Source: Devosia salina | Lineage (GTDB): Bacteria; Pseudomonadota; Alphaproteobacteria; Rhizobiales; Devosiaceae | Direction of reading: 5' to 3' | Assembly: GCF_019504385.1 (NCBI RefSeq) | Contig: NZ_CP080590.1 | Location: 2,646,001-2,710,000, forward strand | Length of the DNA: 64,000 nucleotides | Part shown: piece after piece, positions 42,387-50,721 of the stretch | Layout of the letters: each line of letters begins with the position of its first letter | Position numbering within the stretch: position 1 is the first letter of the stretch | The notes under the pieces: generated by a model | Database searches by the model: none | What the model saw: the letters and a program-made list of their open reading frames with translations, nothing else | Told to the model about the DNA's origin: nothing | Program-made: the position numbers and the translations under genes

Positions 42387-42859
42387 TGGCCGTGACCTTC
42401 ATGAGAAGCGCCGGCTCCGGTGGACCGCTCCTCCATCTTGAACGTAACGTCGATTCGACCAGCCTTCTCGAACACCAGGGTAGCGGGGACCTCGTCGCCG
42501 GCGCGGTACCGCTCGGCAGGTTGGACGAACATGGCATGCATGCCGTTGTCCAACCACACGGTCTCACCGGCGGGAATAACGAGGCCCTCCGTCATGGGCT
42601 GCATGCGCGCGATGCCATCGGTCACGGTTGACCGATGTATCTCCACCTTCTCGGCAGCGCTGCTCTCGATGGCGACGAGACGGTCATCGGTGTCGCCCGT
42701 GTTCTGAATGGAGAGGTATCCGCCGAGTACCGGCGCGTTCGGCGGGGCCTCCTCGATCATCGGATGGTCGAGATAGATCGAACCTTGCGTGAAGTCATGG
42801 GCAAACCCGCTCCCGGTCGTAAGGATGCCGATCAAGGCGATGGTGACAAATAGCTTCAT
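42383..42859 (-). CDS. PCuAC family periplasmic copper chaperone
   Basis: 158 residues from ATG 42859; signal peptide to about ...TGSGFAH. Domain pattern: IYLDHPMIEEAPPNAPVLGG, YLSIQNTGDTDDRLV, VEIHRSTVTDGIARMQPMT, IPAGETVWLDNGMHAMFV and the C-terminal His-rich tail SHEGHGQ. The His/Met ligand set (H-x-M-x10-M-x21-H-x-M type) is visible. It passes Cu(I) to cytochrome oxidase via SCO1, encoded just downstream. Confidence 0.92.
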   Translation of the reverse strand: MKLFVTIALIGILTTGSGFAHDFTQGSIYLDHPMIEEAPPNAPVLGGYLSIQNTGDTDDRLVAIESSAAEKVEIHRSTVTDGIARMQPMTEGLVIPAGETVWLDNGMHAMFVQPAERYRAGDEVPATLVFEKAGRIDVTFKMEERSTGAGASHEGHGQ

Positions 42860-42900
42860 GTGGTCCGATCCTTTTTCTGGAGCAATACCGCCTCGACAGG

Positions 42901-45114
42901 TCAGACGGAATGCGACCGGCTGCCCCGCCAGGCCAGGAGGCGCATGGCGTTCGCGGTCACCAGCACGGTCGCACCCGTGTCCGCAAGGATGGCAGGCCAC
43001 AGGCCGGTCACGCCGATGACAGTCGTCACGAGGAACACGGCCTTGAGCCCGAGGGCCAGGCTGATGTTCTGCCCGATGCTCGCCATCGTGGCCTTCGACA
43101 GGCCGATCATGTCGGCGATGTCGGTTACGCGGCCATGGAGCACGGCGGCATCGGCAGTCTCGAGCGCCACGTCGGTGCCACCGCCCATGGCTATGCCGAC
43201 ATCGGCGGCAGCCAGTGCGGGTGCGTCGTTGATGCCGTCGCCGACCTTGGCCACAACCTTGCCTCGCGATTGAAGCTCTCGAACGATCCGCTGCTTGTCC
43301 TCGGGAAGCAGGCCGGCCCGAACATCCATACCCAGCGAGGCGCCGATGGCGCTGGCGGTGCGCTGGTTGTCGCCGGTGAGCATCACCGCGCCGACGCCCG
43401 CATTGCGCAACGCCTGCAGACCGGCCCTGGCATCGGCCCGGGGCTCGTCGCGGATGGCGAAGATGCCGGCGAGCGTGCCGTTGGCAAGCAGCACCGAGAC
43501 GGTCTTGCCCTCGTCGTTGAATGCGACGATGCGTGCCCGCAATTCGTCGGGGATCGTGGCGCGGTCGGCGGCTGCTTCGATAGAGCCGAGGAATGCCTTG
43601 TCGGCACCGATGCTGCCGGTGACGCCCTTACCGGGAACAGCCGCGAGATCGAAACCGGGTGGCACGGGTGCCTTGTCCGCCTTGGCCCTGGCGAGAATGG
43701 CGAGGGCGAGCGGATGGCTCGATCCGGTCTCGAGCGCCGCAGCCATCGAGAGCACCTGGGTTTCGCTGCGGCCGACGGCGACGATATCGGTGACCTTCGG
43801 CCTCCCTTCGGTCAGCGTACCGGTCTTGTCCATGGCGACCATGGTGATGGTGCGGAGCTGTTCGAGTACCGCTCCGCCCTTGAGCAGCAACCCGCGACGG
43901 GCACCGGCAGACAGGGCCGCGGCGATGGCGGCAGGGGTGGAGATCACCAGTGCGCAGGGGCAGCCGATCAGAAGGATGGCGAGGCCCTTGTAGACCCACT
44001 CGCTCCAGGATGCGCCCATCAGCAGCGGCGGCACGGTGGCGACCAAGGCGCCGACCAGCAGAACGCCGGGCGTGTAGATCTTGGAGAACCGATCGATGAA
44101 GCGCTCGGTCGGCGCCTTCGCTTCCTGTGCCTCCTCCACCAGGGCGATGACCCTGGAAATGGTGTTATCGGCAGCGGCGGCGGTGACTCGCACCCTGATG
44201 GCGGTGTCGGTGTTGATGGTGCCGGCGAAAACAGCGTCGCCGACGCCCTTGCTCTTGGGAACGCTTTCACCGGTGACCGGTGCCTCGTCGATGGCACCGC
44301 TGCCCTCGACGATCTCTCCATCCGCCGGGATGCGGTCGCCGGGGCGCACCAGCACCAACTGCTTCAGGGCAAGACTGGATGCCTGGACTTCACGCACCTC
44401 GTCGCCATCGACCAGCAGTGCCGTCTTGGGCACCAGATCGGCCAGACCCTTGATGCTGGCACGGGCCCGGCCAGCGGCGAAGCCTTCCAGCATTTCCCCG
44501 ACGAGGAAGAGCAGGACGACTGTAGCCGCTTCTTCCGTGGCGCCGATGACCACGGCGCCTACGGCGGCGATCGACATCAGCGTTTCGATGGAGAACGGGC
44601 TGCCGGCCATGGCTCCGGCGACGGCGCGGCGACTTATCGGGATCAAGCCCACCAGCAGCCCGACCAGGAACGCCCAGTGCCCGACATCCGGGACGACCCG
44701 GCCCACGAGGTAGGCCAGCAGCAGCGCGATGCCGCAGGACGCCGTCAAGATAGCCTTTCGGGTGCGCCACCACGGTACGCCCTCATCGGCATCATCGTAA
44801 CCATGCAGATGAAGATGGCCGCCGCCTGCCTGATCATCATGCTCACCATGGCTATCGCCATGCTGGTCCACGGGCCGGGCATTGGATGCGATCTGCAGCT
44901 GGCGAGTCGGATAGCCGAGGTTAGAGACGCGGCGCGCAAGATCTGTGAGGTCGACGTCGCCGGTGTGCCTGACCGACATCGTGCCGGAGACGACCGAGAC
45001 GGAAACATCTTCCACGCCCTGAATACGCCTGGCAGCCGTGTCGACCTTGGAAGCGCAGCTGGCACAATCCATGCCCTCAACACGGAAGCGTGTGGTTCCA
45101 ATCCTTGCATCCAT
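42901..45114 (-). CDS. zntA: P1B-type ATPase exporting Zn/Cd/Pb (ZntA/CadA type)
   Basis: 737 residues from ATG 45114 (AAGGAG 9 bases upstream). An upstream ATG at 45153 lies inside the predicted -10 of the metal-regulated promoter, so it cannot be translated from that transcript. N-terminal GMDCASC metal domain, a His-rich linker (GGGHLHLHGYDD), eight helices with the CPC motif (IGCPCALVIS), phosphorylation site DKTGTLTE, GDGINDAP hinge, and the final ADTGATVLVTANAMRLL helix typical of P1B-2 (Zn/Cd/Pb) pumps. Controlled by the divergent MerR-type regulator. Confidence 0.93.
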   Translation of the reverse strand: MDARIGTTRFRVEGMDCASCASKVDTAARRIQGVEDVSVSVVSGTMSVRHTGDVDLTDLARRVSNLGYPTRQLQIASNARPVDQHGDSHGEHDDQAGGGHLHLHGYDDADEGVPWWRTRKAILTASCGIALLLAYLVGRVVPDVGHWAFLVGLLVGLIPISRRAVAGAMAGSPFSIETLMSIAAVGAVVIGATEEAATVVLLFLVGEMLEGFAAGRARASIKGLADLVPKTALLVDGDEVREVQASSLALKQLVLVRPGDRIPADGEIVEGSGAIDEAPVTGESVPKSKGVGDAVFAGTINTDTAIRVRVTAAAADNTISRVIALVEEAQEAKAPTERFIDRFSKIYTPGVLLVGALVATVPPLLMGASWSEWVYKGLAILLIGCPCALVISTPAAIAAALSAGARRGLLLKGGAVLEQLRTITMVAMDKTGTLTEGRPKVTDIVAVGRSETQVLSMAAALETGSSHPLALAILARAKADKAPVPPGFDLAAVPGKGVTGSIGADKAFLGSIEAAADRATIPDELRARIVAFNDEGKTVSVLLANGTLAGIFAIRDEPRADARAGLQALRNAGVGAVMLTGDNQRTASAIGASLGMDVRAGLLPEDKQRIVRELQSRGKVVAKVGDGINDAPALAAADVGIAMGGGTDVALETADAAVLHGRVTDIADMIGLSKATMASIGQNISLALGLKAVFLVTTVIGVTGLWPAILADTGATVLVTANAMRLLAWRGSRSHSV

Positions 45115-45149
45115 TGGCAGCGACTCCTTGAATTCGTCACCGTCTGCGT

Positions 45150-45175
45150 ACATCCTCCAGCGACTATAGGAGCAA
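45150..45175 (-). promoter_or_regulatory. CadR/PbrR-type MerR operator and promoter
   Basis: Minus-strand TTGCTC (45175-45170) is followed, after the long 19-20 bp spacer typical of MerR promoters, by a weak -10 around 45150. The spacer holds CTCCTATAGTCGCTGGAG (complement of 45155-45172), very close to the CadR operator CCCTATAGTGGCTACAGGG. MerR proteins bind and untwist such promoters when metal is bound. It overlaps the regulator's own promoter. Confidence 0.7.
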
Positions 45176-45181
45176 GCGGAA

Positions 45182-45616
45182 ATGAGTCACGGCATCGCGA
45201 TCGGAAAAGTCTCGGAAGCGACCGGGGTGAAGATCCCCACCATCCGGTACTACGAGCAGATTGGGCTGCTCCCGGCGCCGCCTCGTACCGAAGGCAACCG
45301 GCGCACCTATGACCGCAAGGACGCCGAGCGGCTAACCTTCATCAGGCATTCGCGCGAGCTCGGCTTTGAGATCGACCAGATACGGACCCTGCTCGATTTG
45401 CAGGATCGGCCCGATCAGTCATGCGCGGATGCCGACACCATAGCTAAGGCGCGCCTGGTAGAGGTGAAAGCCAAGATCGCGAGCTTGACGGCCTTGCAGG
45501 CCGAACTCGAGCGAATGGTCGATGGCTGCAGCCATGGTCGAGTGGAGACGTGCAAGGTCATCGACATTCTTGCCGACCACGGCAAGTGCAGGCACCACAG
45601 TGACGCAGGCAAGTGA
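45182..45616 (+). CDS. MerR-family metal-responsive regulator (CadR/ZntR like)
   Basis: 144 residues. Winged HTH IGKVSEATGVKIPTIRYYEQ, GLLPAPPRTEGNRRTYD, followed by the dimer helix (LTALQAELERMVDGCSHG). Cys82-region DQSCADADTI, Cys in VDGCSHG and Cys in VETCKVI plus a His-rich tail (HGKCRHHSD) form a metal site typical of Cd/Zn/Pb regulators. Divergent from zntA, with the palindrome at 45155-45172 between. It is expected to activate the pump gene in metal. Confidence 0.9.
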   Translation: MSHGIAIGKVSEATGVKIPTIRYYEQIGLLPAPPRTEGNRRTYDRKDAERLTFIRHSRELGFEIDQIRTLLDLQDRPDQSCADADTIAKARLVEVKAKIASLTALQAELERMVDGCSHGRVETCKVIDILADHGKCRHHSDAGK

Positions 45617-45661
45617 CGTATCTCGCTGCTCGCGCAGTGTTCCTGATAGGACCGTACGACG

Positions 45662-46606
45662 ATGAGCGAAGGGTCCGGACTTCCCCTCTACCATCATTAC
45701 CTGCCCTCGTTTTATCAGGCTCGCTGGGCAAATGAGGCCGGCAAGCTGCGTCGGTTCAGCAAGCCTCGTCCAGATAAGCTGGTCGTGAAGTGGGTTTCAC
45801 CTCATGTTTCGGGGGGCGAGGATTTGCTCTATTCTGATCCCGTCGCGGAACCGAAGGCTGCCCAGACGTTGGAGCAGAAGTTCATGTCGCCTTTGGACTC
45901 CCTGGCGGCCGATGCTCTTACGGCACTCGAGCAGGATGATCCACGCATTGGACGGGATGGAAAGTTGCGCAGCGCGTGGTCTCGCTTCCTCATGTCGCTC
46001 ATGATGCGCATGCCGGACCATCTCGACACGCTTGAGGCTGGTCTGGCCGAGGAGTGGGCGCGCCAGCTGCCCGAGTTAGAAGCAGCCTATGCAGAGAAGA
46101 AGGGGCTCGGCGATCCTTCCACGTTCGCCCAATACATGGACAGCCTGCCGCCGGAAGAAATGCGGAGCTGGATGATCAGCATCCTGCCGACCTTGGTGGA
46201 CCACGCCTGGATTGGCGAGCTCATCAACAATATGCGGTGGTTCATACGTCGGATTGATGGTAGCGCGGAATTCCTGACCAGCGATCGGCCCATCATCACC
46301 TGGCACGAATTCGCCGCCGCGGACTCTTATCTCCTCTTGCCCATAGGTCCGCAGGCCGCCTTCTGCGCGGTGAACAATGTTGAGACGCAACGCAGGATCG
46401 AGGCTGTCGACCCTGAGCAATGGGTGACCGGCCTGAATAAGGTGGTTGCCGGGGCTGCGGTCGAGTTCGTGTTTGCCCGCGACGATGGCATGAAGGAGTT
46501 CGTTGCGGAACATTTCGGTACGAGGCCGCGTACTACGCTGTTCGAGCGTCTGGTGCAGTTTCGACGCAGGAAGAACCAGCAATCCGGATTGTCGGCAGGA
46601 GCGTAG
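45662..46606 (+). CDS. DUF4238 family protein
   Basis: 314 residues. N-terminal signature HHYLPSFYQARWANEAGKLR, then SKPRPDKLVVKWVSPHVSGG, a long helical middle (DSLAADALTALEQDDPRIGR) and AEFLTSDRPIITWHEF, LLLPIGPQAAFCAVNNVETQ, all usual for DUF4238. No signal peptide. No established function; members are often found near mobile DNA. It lies 45 bp after the MerR gene, but the gap and weak RBS do not show co-transcription. Confidence 0.82.
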   Translation: MSEGSGLPLYHHYLPSFYQARWANEAGKLRRFSKPRPDKLVVKWVSPHVSGGEDLLYSDPVAEPKAAQTLEQKFMSPLDSLAADALTALEQDDPRIGRDGKLRSAWSRFLMSLMMRMPDHLDTLEAGLAEEWARQLPELEAAYAEKKGLGDPSTFAQYMDSLPPEEMRSWMISILPTLVDHAWIGELINNMRWFIRRIDGSAEFLTSDRPIITWHEFAAADSYLLLPIGPQAAFCAVNNVETQRRIEAVDPEQWVTGLNKVVAGAAVEFVFARDDGMKEFVAEHFGTRPRTTLFERLVQFRRRKNQQSGLSAGA

Positions 46607-46900
46607 AATGTACTCGCTGGCGTGGCACGCAAGCTGAAGCCCGCGGGCTCAAAATCCTGGAGGCAGTGGGTCCTCGATGAGTTCATTGGGCACGCGGCCA
46701 GATGGATTCCCCTGAACGGAAGTCGCTGCTTTGCGACCGGCAGATTTCTGTCGATGTACCCTTGATCGATGATTTCGGTGGTTCCGGGCACGACGGGGAA
46801 GTCCGCGACATCGATGTCCAGAAGCGGTCGTTCTCACGTGTCCCCTCTACGCGTAATCAAGTTGCCCCTTGGGTATTCCCATGCCCCGCTGCGGAGCCGC
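46607..46900. other. Gene-free stretch
   Basis: Between DUF4238 and the DUF1289 gene. No credible frame. A short GC-rich palindrome GCCCGCGGGC near 46638-46647 is followed by TCAAAATCC, superficially like a tRNA T-arm, but no cloverleaf can be built. Confidence 0.4.
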
Positions 46901-47092
46901 TTAGCCCGTCTTCGGCGTCGAAGCCTTAAGTTGCAATACTCGTCGGCCCAAGTCGCGCAAGAGTTCTGTGCGCCGATAGGGTGTCTGCTTCTTCCATCCC
47001 CTGATCTCAGCGACGGTCACGCCACAGCCTTTGCACCAACCGGTCTGGCGATCGAATTCACAGATCCGGATACAAGGATCGTCTTTTCGCAC
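46901..47092 (-). CDS. DUF1289 domain protein
   Basis: 63 residues from GTG 47092 (GGAG 7 bases upstream); a TTG at 47116 is in frame but has no RBS. The four-Cys pattern of DUF1289 is intact: PCIRICEFDRQTGWCKGCGV, followed by TVAEIRGWKKQTPYRRTELL. The Cys probably bind zinc or an iron-sulphur cluster. Function unknown. It is divergent from the cobalt-responsive dmeR-dmeF genes, whose operator lies between. Confidence 0.85.
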   Translation of the reverse strand: MRKDDPCIRICEFDRQTGWCKGCGVTVAEIRGWKKQTPYRRTELLRDLGRRVLQLKASTPKTG

Positions 47093-47124
47093 GACAGGTC
47101 TCCAAACATGGATCAAAGAATCTG

Positions 47125-47153
47125 TGGACTTAGATAGGGTACCCCCCTATCTT
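47125..47153 (+). promoter_or_regulatory. Promoter and G/C-tract operator of dmeR-dmeF
   Basis: GATAGGG-TACCC-CCCTATC (47133-47151) is a perfect 7-bp inverted repeat built of a G/C tract flanked by A/T, the usual operator type for DUF156 (CsoR/RcnR) repressors. It lies between TGGACT (47125-47130) and TATCTT (47148-47153), 17 bp apart, and overlaps the latter, so binding would block RNA polymerase. Confidence 0.6.
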
Positions 47154-47170
47154 ATCAAGAGGAGAACGCC

Positions 47171-47449
47171 ATGTCCCATACCATCACAGAGAAAGCCAAG
47201 CTTCTGGCGCGGGTCCGCAGGCTCAAAGGACAGATGGAGGCCATAGAGAGGTCGCTTGAGGCCGAGGCGGGCTGTGCGGAGGTCCTGCAGTTGGTCGCGT
47301 CGGTTCGGGGAGCCATCAATGGGCTCACTGTCGAGCTGATCGAGGACCATATCGTCCATCACGTCGTGGACCCAAACCGTGACGCCGACGGAGAGCGGGC
47401 TAAAGGCGCCGCTGACCTGATCGAGATCGTTCGGACCTATTTCAAGTAA
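47171..47449 (+). CDS. dmeR: DUF156 (CsoR/RcnR family) metal-responsive repressor, DmeR-like
   Basis: 92 residues, AGAGGAG RBS. All-helical tetramer-type repressor: LLARVRRLKGQMEAIERSLE, AGCAEVLQLVASVRGAINGL, TVELIEDHIVHHVVDP. Cys35, the His residues HIVHHV and N-terminal His3 make a Ni/Co site like RcnR/DmeR. It precedes a CDF exporter by 18 bp, the same arrangement as dmeRF in Rhizobium and Agrobacterium. Repression is lifted by Co or Ni. Confidence 0.88.
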   Translation: MSHTITEKAKLLARVRRLKGQMEAIERSLEAEAGCAEVLQLVASVRGAINGLTVELIEDHIVHHVVDPNRDADGERAKGAADLIEIVRTYFK

Positions 47450-47467
47450 TTTACGAAGGCACTCTTC

Positions 47468-48442
47468 ATGTCTATGCAGTCTTTCCCGGCACCACACGAC
47501 CACGTGTTCCTTGGTAACGATCATGATCGAAACGAGCGTCGCACCTGGCTGGTCATCGGCTTGACCGCCACGATGATGGTTGCAGAGATCGTAGCGGGCA
47601 CAGCTTACGGGTCGATGGCCCTTGTTGCCGATGGCTGGCACATGTCGACCCATGCTGGCGCCATGCTCATTGCGGCCCTGTCTTATATGTTCGCCCGCAA
47701 GAATGCCCACAACCGCCGGTTCAGCTTCGGCACTGGTAAACTCGGTGATCTGGCCGGATTTGCCAGTGCCATCGTCCTGGCGCTTATCGCCCTCCTCATC
47801 GGCTATGAAAGCTTCCTTCGGTTCCAGAACCCCGTGGCGATCAATTTCCAGCAGGCGATCGTTGTTGCTGTCATCGGGCTTGTCGTGAACCTGGTCTGCG
47901 CGTGGCTACTGCGCGATGATCACAGCCACCATGGCCATAGCCATGGGCACCATCATCACGACCATCATGGCCACGACCACCACGGGGATGCCGAGGAGAG
48001 CAAGGTCGGCGGCACTCGGGATCTTAACCTGCGAGCGGCCTATTTGCATGTTCTTGCCGACGCGTTGACATCGGTGCTGGCGATTGCGGCGCTGTTGCTG
48101 GGCAGCATCTACGGCTGGCTGTGGCTGGACCCTACCATGGGTGTCGTCGGTGGCCTCGTCATCGCGCGTTGGTCGTGGGGACTGATCAAGGAAGCCGGCG
48201 GCAACCTGCTCGACTACATTCCCGCTGGTGAAGACTTGCCGGAGGAAATCTGCGAGGCCATCGAGGTCGGCGGCGACAAGGTCATCGATCTCCACATCTG
48301 GCGCCTCGGTCCCGGGCATTTCGGTGCTATCGTGACGCTTGAGGTCGGCAATGTTCAGTCTCCGGAAGTCTACCATGCCAAGCTCGCTCATATTCATGAT
48401 CTCTCTCACCTGACGGTGGAGGCGCATGCCCGGGCCGCTTAA
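47468..48442 (+). CDS. dmeF: Cation diffusion facilitator, DmeF-like Co/Ni exporter
   Basis: 324 residues. Six helices with metal sites (MALVADGWHMSTHAGAMLI, HVLADALTSVLAIAAL), a His-rich cytoplasmic loop between helices 4 and 5 (DHSHHGHSHGHHHHDHHGHD) and a C-terminal cytoplasmic domain (VIDLHIWRLGPGHFGAIVTL). An N-terminal His/Asp-rich tail is also present (PHDHVFLGNDHDRNERR). This is the DmeF layout. It is coupled to its regulator upstream. Confidence 0.92.
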   Translation: MSMQSFPAPHDHVFLGNDHDRNERRTWLVIGLTATMMVAEIVAGTAYGSMALVADGWHMSTHAGAMLIAALSYMFARKNAHNRRFSFGTGKLGDLAGFASAIVLALIALLIGYESFLRFQNPVAINFQQAIVVAVIGLVVNLVCAWLLRDDHSHHGHSHGHHHHDHHGHDHHGDAEESKVGGTRDLNLRAAYLHVLADALTSVLAIAALLLGSIYGWLWLDPTMGVVGGLVIARWSWGLIKEAGGNLLDYIPAGEDLPEEICEAIEVGGDKVIDLHIWRLGPGHFGAIVTLEVGNVQSPEVYHAKLAHIHDLSHLTVEAHARAA

Positions 48443-48835
48443 GCCGCAGGAGGTGGAAAAACTTGGCGGGCAGATTGCGGTGCTTGCGTTCGCTATGTCG
48501 CAACCCGCGTGGGCTGGGCCGCAACTGTTGCTGTTTCCTGCGATGAGTTCGATCTAGTCGACGCGAGATGCGTGGCGTGCAGAATATTACAGCGTCGACT
48601 TCTCGCCATTCGCAGTGGACTGGCGCGCTCCTGCGACCTAAGCAAGACCATAGTGCATGGACGCCCGCGCAATATCGACCTTTCCTTCGCGCCCCGTGGC
48701 GGCGGTCTCAAACCCTTCGCCATCTCGGCCACCGGGTCACAAGTCTTCGTCTCGGGAAGCGGACAACCTGGTGCCCTGTGCCGGACCCGTAGAACAGTTA
48801 GCAGCTTCTTAACGGCGATATTGCATCCTATTGGG
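48443..48835. other. Gene-free stretch before the His-rich protein gene
   Basis: About 390 bp. Frames here look out of phase with normal coding. The end holds CATCC-TATTG-GGATG (48824-48838), a 5-bp inverted repeat covering the start codon of the next gene, possibly a translation-blocking hairpin or operator. Confidence 0.4.
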
Positions 48836-49162
48836 ATGTCGTTCCAAAGGACAATATCGCTGGCTTTGCTGATGCTCGCTCTGACGAGCGCGATGCTCGC
48901 TGCGCCTATGTCGGCGAATGCCGCACATCTGTCGGCCACAGGCACAATGATTGAAGCCTTGGATGGCCATGGACATTCGCATGGCGGCGAGGTTACCGAT
49001 GCACATGATGCTATCGACCATGCCCATGACGTCCCCCACGACCTTCCAGGGTGGACACTGACGATTCCGCAACTCCCGCAGTCGTACCTGATCAGCCTGC
49101 TCGACAGCCTGCCTGACCAAACGCCTTCAGGCCTGGACCGACCGCCAAGACAGTCACCGTGA
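48836..49162 (+). CDS. Small secreted His-rich protein
   Basis: 108 residues with a signal peptide (MSFQRTISLALLMLALTSAM...ANA). The mature part is rich in His and acidic residues (GHGHSHGGEVTDAHDAIDHA, HDVPHDLPGW), suited to chelating Ni, Co, Zn or Cu in the periplasm. No RBS is evident; the ATG lies in a small inverted repeat. It precedes a HupE/UreJ-type transporter gene, which supports a metal-handling role. Confidence 0.55.
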   Translation: MSFQRTISLALLMLALTSAMLAAPMSANAAHLSATGTMIEALDGHGHSHGGEVTDAHDAIDHAHDVPHDLPGWTLTIPQLPQSYLISLLDSLPDQTPSGLDRPPRQSP

Positions 49163-49209
49163 TCCGACGCGCCTGACGGCGCCGTTTTAATGCATCACGG
49201 TTTATCATC

Positions 49210-49926
49210 ATGTCCCTGCACTCCCTGCGGGCCGTCCGACCGTCATTTCCGGTCGCGGCCATCGCCTTGCTGGCCTTGCTCGCCCTGACGGGCGGCGCCA
49301 GCGCCCATGGCGTCGATACCAGCGACGCCGGCTATATCGCCGAAATCACCGGCTGGAACCTGTTGCCCTATGTTTATCTGGGCGCCAAGCACATGATCAC
49401 CGGCTACGATCACATCCTGTTCCTGCTCGGGGTCATATTCTTCCTCTACCGGATGGAGCATATCGGCACCTATGTGTCGCTGTTCGCCATCGGCCATTCG
49501 ACCACCATGGTACTGGGCGTCTACTTCAACTGGGCCATCAGTTCCTACTTCATCGACGCCATCATCGGCCTGTCGGTCGCTTACAAGGCGCTCGACAATA
49601 TCGGCGCCTTCCAGCGCTGGCTTGGCTTCCAACCAAACACCAAGGCAGCGACCCTGATCTTCGGCCTGTTTCATGGGCTGGGGCTCGCGACCAAGGTACT
49701 CGAATACAACATGGCCGAAGACGGCCTGTTGCCCAACCTGATCGCCTTCAATGTCGGCGTCGAGATCGGCCAGCTTCTCGCCCTGGCCACCATTCTAATC
49801 GCCATGGGTTTCTGGCGCCGCACGCGGTCGTTCTGGAAGTATGCCTATTCCGCCAATGTCGCCATGATGTGCGCCGGCTTCGTACTCTTCGGGTACCAGC
49901 TTGTCGGCCTCATTGTCGTGCCCTGA
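49210..49926 (+). CDS. HupE/UreJ family membrane protein
   Basis: 238 residues, a signal-like N-terminus (LLALLALTGGASA) and six to seven helices. Family motifs: MITGYDHILFLLGVIFFLYR, VSLFAIGHSTTMVLGVYF, and LIFGLFHGLGLATKVLEYN, whose His and Asp residues bind metal. HupE and UreJ proteins import nickel or cobalt. It is followed 11 bp later by a transmembrane-anchor protein gene and preceded by the His-rich protein, an arrangement seen in metal-resistance clusters. Confidence 0.88.
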   Translation: MSLHSLRAVRPSFPVAAIALLALLALTGGASAHGVDTSDAGYIAEITGWNLLPYVYLGAKHMITGYDHILFLLGVIFFLYRMEHIGTYVSLFAIGHSTTMVLGVYFNWAISSYFIDAIIGLSVAYKALDNIGAFQRWLGFQPNTKAATLIFGLFHGLGLATKVLEYNMAEDGLLPNLIAFNVGVEIGQLLALATILIAMGFWRRTRSFWKYAYSANVAMMCAGFVLFGYQLVGLIVVP

Positions 49927-49937
49927 GGATTTCCAAC

Positions 49938-50690
49938 ATGTACAACACCTCTTTCCCGACCCAGGCCGAATTGCCCAGCACTGCCAGGCTGATCCGGTCC
50001 ACCATCATTGCCGGCGTCTCGGCCCTCGCCATTCTCGTCACCGTGGTTCTCCCCTCCGAATACGGCGTCGATCTCACCGGCTTCGGTCGCCTCACCGGCC
50101 TCACCACCATGGGCGAGATCAAAATGCAGCTGGCCGAGGAGGCCGCTGCCGCCGAGCAGTTGAGTGCCCAGGTTGCCACCGGCACCGCGCCCATCCAGTC
50201 ATCTCCGCCGGTGGCTTCAGCCGAGATCTCAGCCCTCACCGAACGCATCAGCGCCATCGAGGCTGTGCTGGCACCTGCCAGCGTGCCAGAAACCAACCCC
50301 ACCATTCCAACAACGCCAGTGTCGGCCGCGCCGGCGCCCGTTGCTGCCGAGGAGCCGGCGCAAGCATCTGCATCCGCTTGGCGGGACGAGATCAGCTTCA
50401 CCCTCACGCCGATGGAAGGCACCGAATACAAGCTGGTCATGGATGCCGGTGCCGTAGCCAATTTCGAGGTCGAGGTTCAAGGTGGCGTCATCAATTTCGA
50501 CGCCCATGGCGAAGGCGGCGGCCAATCCGTCACCTATGAACAGGTGCGCGGTATTTCCAGCGAAAGCGGTCAGTTGCAGCCGCCCTTCGCCGGCACCCAT
50601 GGCTGGTTCTTCCGCAATCGCGGCGACATGGATGTGACAGTCACCCTACGCACCGGCGGCCAATACAGTGAGCTGCGGAAACTCATCTGA
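49938..50690 (+). CDS. Transmembrane anchor protein beside HupE
   Basis: 250 residues from ATG 49938. N-terminal MYNTSFPTQAELPSTARLIR, then one helix (TIIAGVSALAILVTVVLPSE), a periplasmic helical stretch (EIKMQLAEEAAAAEQLSAQV), a Pro/Ala/Thr-rich linker and a beta-rich C-terminal domain (DEISFTLTPMEGTEYKLVMD, GTHGWFFRNRGDMDVTVTLR). I recall this arrangement as the 'transmembrane anchor protein' that accompanies HupE/UreJ-type transporters. It probably holds or gates the transporter, but the role is unproven. Confidence 0.7.
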   Translation: MYNTSFPTQAELPSTARLIRSTIIAGVSALAILVTVVLPSEYGVDLTGFGRLTGLTTMGEIKMQLAEEAAAAEQLSAQVATGTAPIQSSPPVASAEISALTERISAIEAVLAPASVPETNPTIPTTPVSAAPAPVAAEEPAQASASAWRDEISFTLTPMEGTEYKLVMDAGAVANFEVEVQGGVINFDAHGEGGGQSVTYEQVRGISSESGQLQPPFAGTHGWFFRNRGDMDVTVTLRTGGQYSELRKLI

Positions 50691-50695
50691 TCACT

Positions 50696-50721
50696 CAAGG
50701 GGCGGCGAGTACCGCCCCTTG
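50696..50721 (+). terminator. Terminator-like hairpin overlapping the nreA promoter
   Basis: CAAGGGGCGG-CGAGTA-CCGCCCCTTG, a perfect 10-bp stem with a 6-base loop, starts 5 bp after the anchor-protein stop. The right arm runs into the TTGACT -35 of the next gene, so termination and new initiation share the same DNA. Confidence 0.6.

Noticed and set aside
42910..45312. A plus-strand open frame of 800 codons opposite the Zn/Cd/Pb ATPase gene.
   Set aside because: It mirrors the high-GC ATPase gene; its product is a low-complexity Gly/Asp/His/Arg-rich sequence with no motifs, while the minus strand has all P-type ATPase motifs.
46630..46700. A tRNA-like T-arm (GCCCGCGGGCTCAAAATCC).
   Set aside because: No acceptor, D or anticodon stems can be placed around it, so a tRNA or attachment-site remnant is not supported.
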